NCBI GenBank assembly: GCA_020638995.1
Contig: JACKHM010000004.1
Coordinates: forward strand, 434,001-498,000
DNA: 64,000 bases
Source: Planctomycetaceae bacterium
Lineage (GTDB): Bacteria > Planctomycetota > Planctomycetia > Pirellulales > Pirellulaceae
Reading direction: 5' to 3'
Positions 1 through 6,811 of this stretch are shown here, piece after piece. Every line of letters begins with the position of its first letter. Within the stretch, counting starts at the first letter, position 1. Both the position numbers and the translations under genes were made by a program. Below the pieces are notes generated by a model that saw only the letters and a program-made list of their open reading frames with translations, was not told the DNA's origin and made no database searches.

Positions 1-114
1 CTTCTCTTCGGCTGTGGCCGTCGAATGAACCATCGACGGAACCAGCCCAGCAGCAAGCGCTGTGGCTGAGGTGGACTTTAGAAAGTCGCGACGATTCGTT
101 GCTTCGATGGGCAT
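1..114 (-). CDS. Partial Tat-exported protein (N-terminus only)
   Basis: The first 38 codons of a minus-strand gene are visible and the rest lies beyond the left edge. The peptide begins MPIEATNRRDFLKS and continues into a small-residue hydrophobic stretch (ATALAAGLVP). This is a textbook twin-arginine signal: R8-R9-D-F-L-K, then an h-region, with a probable cleavage region after about residue 33. The ATG at 114 was chosen over the one at 119 because the latter hits a stop after 13 codons and because AGGAG sits six bases upstream of 114. In planctomycetes such signals precede Gfo/Idh/MocA oxidoreductases, DUF1501 proteins and similar secreted enzymes, but nothing visible here decides which. 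Function is unassigned. Confidence 0.7.
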   Translation of the reverse strand, partial: MPIEATNRRDFLKSTSATALAAGLVPSMVHSTATAEEK

Positions 115-670
115 GGCATCTCCTGGGCGCGGGATATTAGGGGTGAGAGTTGCGCGGGTTCGTATTGTAACCTGAAACGATCTACGATTGCACCTCGTAA
201 CGACCTCACGCGTCCGGTTCCGAACTGACTACGGACACCAATAGGCTTGTCGACGACGAAACCAATTTGGAGCATCTCCTCGCTTTGTACCATGCGACTT
301 TCCTCGTCAGTCAGTTGGGAAACAAGCTCCGGCGACTTCGTATCGAAAGTGTCGCAGGTCGAAGGAAAGGCGACGAGCGTAGTCACCTTGCAATGTGAAT
401 GTGATCAATCCCGACCGATCGCACACCGACAGACTGGCCACTAACTGCGGCGGCAGCGCAGTCTCATCGAAGGCATTCATGAGTTTGTTCAGCCCGTCCG
501 TCACCCGCATTGTTTCAAATTTCGATTTCGCTGGGCGTCCGGCCAATACCATGACAGATACAGTCATGACGCTTTACCGGACACGTCTCAAATCCTGTCA
601 CCCCTTTCGAGCGACCGGTCGGGAAGGATTGGTGCCTCCCAATCCGGGAATTGTGTTGGTATCCGCCCTC
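115..670. other. Gene-poor interval before repeat A1
   Basis: I see no convincing gene here; the open frames overlap each other on both strands and none has family resemblance. A 7-bp stem (GGATTGG / CCAATCC, 627-646) lies just before repeat A1. The interval precedes the first of several repeats and is probably accessory or eroded DNA. Confidence 0.4.
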
Positions 671-811
671 GCGATACGTCGTCGTGACGACAGAGTTCGA
701 ATTCGCCGCTGCGAATTACGGCCAAATATTATCTGCGTCGAATGACGCAGATGCCGCGCGCTTCAGGGGCGCGAAACGGCAAGCCGTAACTGACACCGGA
801 GTTTAAGTCCT
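671..811 (+). repeat. Repeat A, copy 1 (141 bp)
   Basis: Direct repeat of 3469-3609: the two copies are both 141 bp with no length change and I count 8 differences. The element contains a perfect stem CTGCGTC-GAAT-GACGCAG and the smaller CGGC-AA-GCCG. One plus-strand frame stays open to a TAA at the repeat end in both copies, encoding about 44 residues beginning RYVVVTTEFEF. Three differences are synonymous and five are not. It may be the 3' end of a duplicated gene or a structured non-coding repeat. Confidence 0.8.
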
Positions 812-913
812 GAGCGCACAACGATAACTCGCAGTTGTCCTCCGAAGTTGTCGAATATCGTCACGGACACTATCGGCGTGAATCAACATCGCTCCACCAC
901 GTGAACGGCAGTC

Positions 914-1043
914 CCGAGGGTTGGCACGACCGTCACCTCCCGCGCCGAAGGAGTAAAAGTTGAACTACGGTGTGATCGTATTGCGTCACAACCCGCTGCA
1001 CTATGCCGAAGGTGACTCCGCGCTGCGACCGTGCCTTGTCGGC
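914..1043 (+). repeat. Repeat B, copy 1 (attC-like, 130 bp)
   Basis: Direct repeat of 2439-2568, the same length but more diverged than the A pair. The ends can fold back on each other: GCACG near the left pairs with CGTGC near the right, and an inner GTCACC pairs with GGTGAC. Unlike copy 2, its outermost bases are CCGA/TCGG rather than AAC/GTT, so if this is an integron recombination site its core triplets have been lost. It begins 18 bp beyond the stop codon of the zinc-ribbon gene. Confidence 0.65.
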
Positions 1044-1060
1044 ACTCAGCTATTGGGCAT

Positions 1061-1696
1061 TCAATCATCCGGGACATCAACGTACTCGTGGCACTGAGGA
1101 CACGTTTCGACTCTGCCACGGCATTGCCCTGAAAACGAGATCGTCTCGCCGCATCCCTCGCATTCAAAGGTAATATCCTCGGCAGAACGGGGTCGCTTTT
1201 CTTCTGAAGCCAAGGGAGGGTCCGACTCGTGAAGAATCTCCCTTGCCCGCCGCACGTCATCGGATGGTACTTTAAGTCCGATGCAAGGCAAGCTTGTCCC
1301 GCCAAACCAACTGGGATTTTCAGCATCGGTCAATTCAAGAGTCGCCTCGATACCCCGGCGAGCCAGTACATCCACATCTTTCTCGGCATCCAGGCGATCC
1401 TCATATCTCACGATGGTAACAGGCTCGGAGATATCGCGCCGCTGCTGGCGACTCGGCACATGAAGACTAAACAGCCCAGTCACACTGCCGAGCAGCGAAA
1501 GGAACATTGCTTCGTTGCGATGCCGCTCCTGTTCCTGTCGTTCAAATGCGACGGTCATGCACATTCCGTCGCACTCTGGACATTTGGCCTGCTCATAACC
1601 TGTACCATCTGGGGGAGAATCGAACACCATGTCGCAGTCACGGCAATAGAATGTGAGCGAATCTGGGTGATCTGGATTGGTGTCATGCGAGCTCAT
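1061..1696 (-). CDS. Double zinc-ribbon protein with DUF2007-like core
   Basis: A 211-residue soluble protein. Residues about 16-45 form a four-cysteine zinc ribbon (YCRDC ... CPEC) and the last 35 residues form a second one (CEGC ... CPQC). Between them, about residues 95-165, is a stretch (VTIVRYEDRLDAEKDVDVLARRGIEA split over strand-helix elements) of the kind found in DUF2007 putative signal-transducing proteins, in which a ferredoxin-like fold recognises 'damage-prone' sequence variation between paralogues. No signal peptide or membrane helix is present. The ATG at 1696 is preferred because the 31 residues upstream are unlike a protein N-terminus; its ribosome site is weak. The gene is sandwiched between attC-like repeat B1 and a toxin-antitoxin pair, so it may be cassette cargo. 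The specific role is unknown. Confidence 0.75.
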   Translation of the reverse strand: MSSHDTNPDHPDSLTFYCRDCDMVFDSPPDGTGYEQAKCPECDGMCMTVAFERQEQERHRNEAMFLSLLGSVTGLFSLHVPSRQQRRDISEPVTIVRYEDRLDAEKDVDVLARRGIEATLELTDAENPSWFGGTSLPCIGLKVPSDDVRRAREILHESDPPLASEEKRPRSAEDITFECEGCGETISFSGQCRGRVETCPQCHEYVDVPDD

Positions 1697-1874
1697 GGTT
1701 CGACGTGTCGCCCAACGGGAGGACGACGCCGTTCGTGGCGTCTGCGAGACGATTACACAACAGGTTGATTGTAACGAAGCAGGGGACATAGAATAGAGAG
1801 CAAGGCGTCCGCGCAGCGGCCTTGCGGCAAATCCATGTTGGCGGGCATACCAAAACTGCTTGGGAACAAGTCAC

Positions 1875-2120
1875 ATGACAACATTGAACCTAAACCTGTC
1901 AGAGGAACTTCAGCAATTCGTCAACGGCCAAGCCGAAGCGGGCCAGTTTGAGGGAGCAGCGGCCTATGTCGAAGCGTTGATCGAGCGGGCAAAACACGGA
2001 AAAGAAAAGCTAGAGTCGCTATTGATCGAAGGGCTTGACAGTGGAGATCCGATCCCATTAGACGCCGACGAATGGAGCCGCATCCGTGCGGAAGTTGGAC
2101 AGCGACTGTCAAATGGATAA
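1875..2120 (+). CDS. ParD-type antitoxin
   Basis: An 81-residue protein beginning MTTLNLNLSEELQQFV. It has the short ribbon-helix-helix start of ParD/CopG-type antitoxins (residues about 1-45, with FVNGQAEAGQF and a YVEALI helix), followed by an acidic C-terminal tail that would wrap the toxin. The ATG at 1875 was chosen over a TTG at 1860 because the protein then starts with the RHH beta-strand. The toxin start lies inside this gene (8-bp overlap), the usual arrangement for a translationally coupled module that represses its own promoter. The partner sequence supports the assignment. Confidence 0.82.
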   Translation: MTTLNLNLSEELQQFVNGQAEAGQFEGAAAYVEALIERAKHGKEKLESLLIEGLDSGDPIPLDADEWSRIRAEVGQRLSNG

Positions 2121-2430
2121 ACAGATCGGCATTCGCCCACAAGCACGTTTGGATGTGGTTGAATTGGCAACGTACATCGGGCAAGACAATGTTGCAGCCG
2201 CAAATCGTTTTCTGGATGCATGTGCGGCGACGTTCGACTTCTTGTCGAAGTCGCCGCAGATCGGAGCGATTTATCGTACGAAGAACTGGCGTCTCAATGC
2301 CCTACGTGTGTTTCGCGTAAGGGGATTTCCCAATCATTTGACTTTCTATTTCGAGCGCGCCACTGGCATCGAGATCGTGCGAGTTGTTCACGGGGCGCGT
2401 GACCTTGACGCACTGCTTAAAGACACATGA
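2113..2430 (+). CDS. ParE/RelE-superfamily toxin
   Basis: A 105-residue protein beginning MDKQIGIRPQARLDVVELA. The pattern 'P.A..D..E...YI' followed by a helical middle and a C-terminal strand (YFERATGIEIVRVVHGARDL) is characteristic of the RelE/ParE fold, including the closing HGARDLDALL motif of ParE-type toxins. ParE toxins usually poison DNA gyrase and RelE toxins cleave mRNA; I infer the ParE type from the ParD-like partner. The ATG at 2113 overlaps the antitoxin stop, whereas the longer frame from 2086 would add unrelated residues. Immediately downstream is attC-like repeat B2, which suggests the pair is carried as a mobile cassette. Confidence 0.82.
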   Translation: MDKQIGIRPQARLDVVELATYIGQDNVAAANRFLDACAATFDFLSKSPQIGAIYRTKNWRLNALRVFRVRGFPNHLTFYFERATGIEIVRVVHGARDLDALLKDT

Positions 2431-2438
2431 TCGTTCCG

Positions 2439-2568
2439 CTAACGGTTTGCACGGTCGTCACCGCCCGTGCCGAAGGAGTACACGGTTGAACTACGATTGA
2501 TTGTATTACGCCGCCGCCCGTCGCACTACACCGAAGGTGACTCCGCCTTGCGGCCGTGCTTTGTTGGC
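2439..2568 (+). repeat. Repeat B, copy 2 (attC-like, 130 bp)
   Basis: The better preserved of the two B repeats. The outer arms are GCTAAC...TTTGCACGG on the left and CCGTGCTTTGTTGGC on the right, so GCTAAC can pair with GTTGGC and GCACGG with CCGTGC; the inner GTCACC and GGTGAC also pair. Terminal AAC/GTT triplets flanking an imperfect palindrome of about 60-140 bases define attC recombination sites of integron cassettes. The 7-mers deviate from the GTTRRRY consensus at one base. It lies nine bases after the toxin stop. No integron integrase occurs in the window. Confidence 0.6.
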
Positions 2569-2574
2569 CCGCCA

Positions 2575-3258
2575 TTAGTCGAGCGCGTACACCTCTGCAA
2601 TTTCCCAGTTGCGGAAGGTTATCACGACCACACGTTCGCCTTGTTCACCATTGATCGAATATCGAACGGAAACGCGACCGTCTTCGTGCTGCATGATGAA
2701 TTGTATTCGCGGATTCAGTCGGTCCTGCAGTTCAGCGACAGATGCAACCCCTGCGTGACAGCGAACAAGCGCGCGAGCGACACTAGGCCACAGTTCGACG
2801 TGGCGATCCACGAATTCACGAAACGCGACTCGTTGCGATTCCAACGGACCGGATTCAGGAGCGACAAGATTCACGTCAGCGATCTCGAACGGCGATTTGG
2901 AATATGGAACCTTGCCGACCCAAACATTGATGTGATACCGGAGGCGGCCAAAGAGTGGATCGTCGATAGTTGAAGATGGCGAAGGCAACATTCCCTCTGG
3001 CGGATCGAACGCGCCCGGTTGCATGATGCGAATCGTGATCTCGTCGCCGATTTCGACACCTGGCGCAGGCCAGGACACATGTTGTGACTGGTTATCTGCG
3101 GGATGGTACTTTCCGAGTCCGGTGATGCTCAGGCCGTACTTAGGCTGTCGACTCGCGTGTTTGACGTGATTGACTATGGCGCAAAGCACGCCGTCGCTGT
3201 CGATGCCTGCGATGCAAACACGCTGTCCATTGCGGAGCACTTCTATTCGGCCAGCCAT
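2575..3258 (-). CDS. Hypothetical protein, accessory region
   Basis: A 227-residue protein beginning MAGRIEVLRNGQRVCIAGID. The start at 3258 has AGGA eight bases upstream, while the longer open frame adds 68 arginine-rich residues that look non-coding. The N-terminal 100 residues are beta-rich (DGVLCAIVNHV, GDEITIRI) and the C-terminal half contains a helical segment with FREFVDRHVELWPSVARALV, then a strand-rich end. The C-terminal part faintly recalls DUF6985-type immunity-like proteins, but I am not confident. Its stop codon abuts attC-like repeat B2. No signal peptide, membrane helix or catalytic motif is visible. Confidence 0.6.
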   Translation of the reverse strand: MAGRIEVLRNGQRVCIAGIDSDGVLCAIVNHVKHASRQPKYGLSITGLGKYHPADNQSQHVSWPAPGVEIGDEITIRIMQPGAFDPPEGMLPSPSSTIDDPLFGRLRYHINVWVGKVPYSKSPFEIADVNLVAPESGPLESQRVAFREFVDRHVELWPSVARALVRCHAGVASVAELQDRLNPRIQFIMQHEDGRVSVRYSINGEQGERVVVITFRNWEIAEVYALD

Positions 3259-3468
3259 TTGATCTGTCCTGAGCGGCCAACGGGAAGCATGCCCCACGCC
3301 GCCCCGAGCGAAGCGGAAAACGTCGAGCAACCAACGACCATTGTGACGCATCGGCGGCTGGAAGTGAATCCGCAGGCGTCCGCCGCATGGATGCGGCGGC
3401 TCAGCGGGCATGCGGTGTTGGCAGGCGATGAAGCGGCAAACACCGTATCCAACCGCCAGCAAGCACTC

Positions 3469-3609
3469 GCGATACGTCGTCGTAACTACAGAGTTCGAAT
3501 TCGCCGCTGCGAATTACGGTCAAATATTATCTGCGTCGAATGACGCAGATGTCGCGCGCTTAAGCGCCACGAAACGGCAAGCCGTAACTGACACCGGAGT
3601 TTAAGTCCT
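3469..3609 (+). repeat. Repeat A, copy 2 (141 bp)
   Basis: Second copy of the 141-bp repeat at 671-811, same orientation. It includes the CTGCGTC/GACGCAG stem and a 12-bp palindrome GCGCTTAAGCGC where copy 1 has a CGCGC/GCGCG stem, so pairing is retained although the bases changed. The frame RYVVVTTEFEF... stays open to the terminal TAA. It lies about 210 bp upstream of the start of the hypothetical gene 2575-3258. Confidence 0.8.
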
Positions 3610-4058
3610 CGGCGCGCAACGCTCGCGGGGGATCAGATCGAGATGTTGTCGTCGCTATGCACTTCGAGACGTTTCACAATCTGCTCAGTTCATGAGGATT
3701 GGGCACTCTGAATTGCGGGATGAGTTTACGAGAGCAGAGGACTGCCGTAGGCCGGCGTTTCCGGCCCTGGACAAAGGCTCGTGTGCCGTTCCGAGAAATG
3801 ACCGTTTGCTTGAACCTATCGTGTCGTAGCAAAGATGGCTCAGGAGTTGTCATTCTGGGACGCTGCAAACGACAGTCGTTGTCGAAGGGCAGCAAATAGA
3901 ATTTTTCCAACTTCGGATCTGTGACTCTCAAGCACTCAGCTTTGGCGGGTAATTGACATACCGGTTGGACAAAGGGATGATCCATTGAGAGTGTCAAGAG
4001 GCCTTCGCTCGGATTTAGTGCGTCGATTTTGACTTCTATTAAGCGTGTGGAGCGATGT
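3610..4058. other. Intergenic, no clear gene
   Basis: A 107-codon minus-strand frame (3674-3997) and a 66-codon plus-strand frame overlap here but neither resembles a protein throughout. A strong palindrome, GGCCGG-CGTTT-CCGGCC, lies at 3750-3766 and resembles dispersed GC-rich hairpins common between planctomycete genes. I see no promoter I would defend for the operon that starts at 4059. Confidence 0.4.
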
Positions 4059-4475
4059 ATGGGGAAGCGACTGATCAGGTGGTTGACGTATAGCGTAGTG
4101 TTCGCGTTGCTACCGCTGGTATCGTCGGTCCTTCTTCGCTACTTCTCGAACCAGCTTACCATTGACAGCATGACCCGCTCTCCAGAGGTTTTGTTCTTTT
4201 CGCTGATGCTCAATGCCACCGCATTAGGAGACCTTGCCGACATAGCAAGGCCGAAAAAGCAACATGAATTGACGGTTTCGCTCTTTCGATCTGCCTTACT
4301 GATTGGAGCAGTGTTTTCTGGAATACTGTACGGCAGCCTGCTCTTTGGTACGGTGGTGGGCAATGTGAAGGCAGAATTCCTTCAGCGACTGTTTACAGTC
4401 TCGGTTGTGATCGCTTTGGCGTCTTTTGTTATGGCACTTGTATCAGAAGTCTTCCTTAGCCGCGTCGGAAAGTAG
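4059..4475 (+). CDS. Four-helix membrane protein of three-gene module
   Basis: A 138-residue integral membrane protein beginning MGKRLIRWLTYSVVF. Hydrophobic segments fall at about residues 8-28, 42-58, 73-98 and 107-130, predicting four transmembrane helices with a charged connector (IARPKKQHELTVS) between the second and third. The ATG at 4059 has GGAG seven to eight bases upstream and is preferred over a TTG at 4029. It is the first gene of a compact unit with only two bases between it and the next gene, and the third gene overlaps the second, so the three are almost surely co-transcribed. I do not recognise the family. Its place next to a DUF6414-like gene in an accessory region suggests a membrane component of that system. 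Confidence 0.75.
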   Translation: MGKRLIRWLTYSVVFALLPLVSSVLLRYFSNQLTIDSMTRSPEVLFFSLMLNATALGDLADIARPKKQHELTVSLFRSALLIGAVFSGILYGSLLFGTVVGNVKAEFLQRLFTVSVVIALASFVMALVSEVFLSRVGK

Positions 4476-4477
4476 CT

Positions 4478-4678
4478 ATGAGCCTCCCATCGATACTTCT
4501 CGAGACTGTAATTTACGGAGCTATTCTGAGTGCCATATACATCGCCGTCATTTCGATGGTCGGGATTCGTGCACTGCACCAACGGCGGGACCAACTCTAC
4601 TCGTTGAAGCATGCTGAATTCGAAGAACGAAAGAAACGTGTAGGCGATCAACTCCGAAAGGACGCACTAGATGAGTGA
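4478..4678 (+). CDS. Small membrane protein with charged coiled tail
   Basis: A 66-residue protein with a single hydrophobic helix (about residues 6-29, ILLETVIYGAILSAIYIAV) and a highly charged helical tail (HAEFEERKKRVGDQLRKDA) that could form a coiled coil in the cytoplasm. It starts two bases after the stop of the upstream membrane protein and overlaps the downstream gene by eight bases, which argues for translational coupling and a fixed stoichiometry. No family recognised; an anchor or linker between the membrane protein and the soluble DUF6414-like protein is an inference from the gene order. Confidence 0.7.
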   Translation: MSLPSILLETVIYGAILSAIYIAVISMVGIRALHQRRDQLYSLKHAEFEERKKRVGDQLRKDALDE

Positions 4679-5723
4679 ATTAAAGAAGAAGACCCTCAGA
4701 GATTTCATCTATCTTGATATCGAGCGGTTGTATTCTATCTACTCTCAGGTATTCGAAGGCGTTGTAGACCAGATCATCAAATCCTATGAGAGCTCGCTGG
4801 CCACTGATGACTCTCAGAAAGGGCCAGCGGGAAGTCAAAATGATTCGAGCGTCTTTGAATTATCACGCCGAACAGAGAATCGTTTCTTGTACGACCACAT
4901 GTACGAGCGTCTTGAAGGGAGGGTCGCGTCGACAATGCTGGACGTATCTGCGATTGATGACAGTGCTGACTTGACTGCCGTGAGAGATGCCGGGCTTATC
5001 AAGGTCCGCGGTAATGCGGAAATCGAAGACTACGAGCGATTCAAGATGTTTATGGAGAACTTCAACAAAATTGGCGAGGCGATCGCCTATGCTGCTGTAA
5101 CTACCGTGGCAAACCCACAAGCCGCCAAAGACAAGTGGCAAGAAATGAAAACAATTAAGAACAAGGACGAACGCAAAAGGGCAGAAGCTGAGTACCGGAA
5201 GCTCTCCGACACGACCGGCTTAGCGAAGGAAACGGCTAAACAAATAGGCTTGCAGCAAGATGAAACCTCGCTTGCCAATCTGAGGTTCTTTACCGAGTTG
5301 TTTTATCAATCTGGCTTTGATGTGACAGTGACACCATCTGGCGGTTCCTTTCCGTCATATCGCGGGCAGGTCGAGAAACGCTGGTTGCGTCTGCAACCCG
5401 ACCGACTCCGGTGGCTTTTTGGCGGATACACTGACTCAAATTGGACGATGGTTGGCCACGTCACCTGCATTCCATCATTGATAGAATGGCCAACGGCTGA
5501 TGAGACGAGTGTTACACCACCAGTTGAAGCATCAACCGCAGCAGAGCTCTTGACTGCTCAGCTCGAAGCGGACGCGTCCGAGACCCCCTCTCTGCGCGAT
5601 CCCTTTCGACAGATGTTTCGTGCCGCGGGTTTGTTCGAACGGATGTTCATGGATAGTGAGGAGCGTACAGAGGTTATCGTCTGTCCTCTCGCCATTTATC
5701 GCGAGATCGAGATGTCGCACTAA
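4671..5723 (+). CDS. DUF6414-like protein
   Basis: A 350-residue soluble protein. The N-terminus DFIYLDIERLYSIYSQVFEGVVD (shown split: FIYLDIERLYSIYSQ, then FEGVVD) is, to my recollection, the signature of the DUF6414 family, whose members start with a FIYLD strand and a helix that reads 'L.SIYSQ...G'. The middle, about residues 110-200, is lysine/glutamate-rich and helical, and the C-terminal half is mixed alpha/beta (GYTDSNWTMVGHVTCIPS). No signal peptide or membrane helix. AAGGA lies about eight bases before the ATG. It is the last gene of the three-gene module. The biochemical function of DUF6414 is unknown to me; association with membrane proteins in accessory regions makes a defence or stress role plausible but unproven. 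Confidence 0.65.
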   Translation: MSELKKKTLRDFIYLDIERLYSIYSQVFEGVVDQIIKSYESSLATDDSQKGPAGSQNDSSVFELSRRTENRFLYDHMYERLEGRVASTMLDVSAIDDSADLTAVRDAGLIKVRGNAEIEDYERFKMFMENFNKIGEAIAYAAVTTVANPQAAKDKWQEMKTIKNKDERKRAEAEYRKLSDTTGLAKETAKQIGLQQDETSLANLRFFTELFYQSGFDVTVTPSGGSFPSYRGQVEKRWLRLQPDRLRWLFGGYTDSNWTMVGHVTCIPSLIEWPTADETSVTPPVEASTAAELLTAQLEADASETPSLRDPFRQMFRAAGLFERMFMDSEERTEVIVCPLAIYREIEMSH

Positions 5724-5784
5724 CGAGCTCATTGCAAGAAAGTAAGCCCGTTTGCGGAGGCCGGACATTTAGAATAGGCAGGAG

Positions 5785-5952
5785 TCCACAGTCTTCACGC
5801 ACGAGGATTTGTGTGCATTGTACTTGCTCTTGTCGTGACCGTTCAAAAGGTTGCGTAAAGTTCCGAAAATCGAACCATTTGTGGAACTGGAGCAGAAGCC
5901 GCAGGTGGCTAACTACAAATTACTGCGAGACCTGTGTCACGAACGAAAATGA
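5785..5952 (+). pseudogene. Remnant reading frame with internal TGA
   Basis: A frame reading STVFTHEDLCALYLLLS, then TGA, then PFKRLRKVPKIEPFVELE and on to LLRDLCHERK before a second stop looks like the C-terminal part of a real protein interrupted by an in-frame stop. It lies just after the DUF6414-like gene. No family recognised; it could be the decayed end of a fourth gene of that module or unrelated debris. Confidence is low because the stretch is only about 55 codons. Confidence 0.3.
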
Positions 5953-6811
5953 CCGAAATGACTGCCGTGGGCGTGTCCTGAGCACCTGTCCCGGCGGCTC
6001 AAACCCGCGAGATGACCGCGGTCATTTTCTCTCGGGAAGCGGCTCGTATTGGAAAGCACGTCACGCGGATTTCATCGCAAGTGCATTAACGGCAATGGTT
6101 AGCATTGATGGAAGGGAACGCACACCGCGAGCAAAAAGTTCTATTGGCGTCGTGTCGCCACGACTGGTTCGTAACTCAGAATTCCGTCGGCAGTTGCGAA
6201 AGCGACTGCGGGCGGGATTTGAACCATTCTATTGGAGGTGATCCCGGCGATAGTCCCGAGGTGGCGCTTCGCATGCAGCATTGAAGGCTTTGTGGAAGCG
6301 GCTGAGGATTCGAACATCTGCGGCTGCGATATTGACGATTAGTTCGTTTGCCGTCGCCTGCCTGCTCAACCAGCAGTTCGCCGCGCAGGAGCCGATTGGT
6401 GAAGCGGACGTCGTGCGGCGCCTGAAGAAACTCGCTCAACGGGGCCTTCGCCGCGAAGCTCGGCGCGTCGCCTTCGAAGTCGACAAACGGTTGCGGAATC
6501 GCGTCCACAAGATCGTCAGCTTGCTGGCTTCGACAACCGTGCGGCCACCTCCAAGCAGGTAAGTCACCGAACCAGCGGTCAGCAGATTCAACGCAATCTC
6601 GTTTTGCCGATTCGGCTTCGGCATCCGGGCCGGAGCTCAGAGTTCACAGGTGAATCCGTGGGGCGAGTGGCGTCGAATCGTTTCATCACCTTAGAATATC
6701 GTGACTTCGTCGATATCCACGAGAAGAACTCCTGAAACGTGGCGATTATGTTATGAGCCACGTAGCGACAACGCCCCCTTGCAAAAACTGGCTGGTAACG
6801 GGCATCGGCAA
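5953..6811. other. Gene-poor interval upstream of the pectate lyase
   Basis: Several overlapping frames of 60-110 codons occur on both strands but none is convincing. A 14-bp perfect palindrome (ATGACCGCGGTCAT) lies at 6012-6025. On the minus strand around 6436-6624 a frame (RQNEIALNLLTAG, TYLLGGGRTVVEAS) looks locally protein-like, possibly a transposase fragment, but ends quickly in arginine-rich noise. The stem CGTGGC...GCCACG at 6738-6762 precedes the pectate lyase and may be a dispersed repeat. Confidence 0.35.
6012..6025. promoter_or_regulatory. 14-bp perfect palindrome
   Basis: ATGACCGCGGTCAT is a perfect dyad of the size bound by dimeric regulators. A related half-site (AATGACCG) occurs about 65 bp upstream near 5947. 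No neighbouring regulator gene or promoter tells what it might control, so this is only a candidate site. Confidence 0.2.

Noticed and set aside
1229..1768. A 179-codon plus-strand frame with hydrophobic stretch
   Set aside because: It is antisense to the double zinc-ribbon gene, whose paired cysteine motifs are far more convincing.
3674..3997. Minus-strand frame with LPAKAECLRVTDPKLEKFYL considered as an IS fragment
   Set aside because: The protein-like part is short and merges into arginine-rich sequence across a GC-rich hairpin, so no family or real gene could be supported.
5732..6241. A 169-codon plus-strand frame
   Set aside because: Arginine- and cysteine-rich with no domain resemblance, and it overlaps the better-looking remnant frame at 5785.
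6176..6508. Minus-strand frame of 110 codons with GGATTTGAACC-like T-arm on the opposite strand near 6215
   Set aside because: The GGTTCAAATCCC motif lacks complementary T-stem and acceptor bases, so it is not a tRNA, and the protein frame has no recognisable character.
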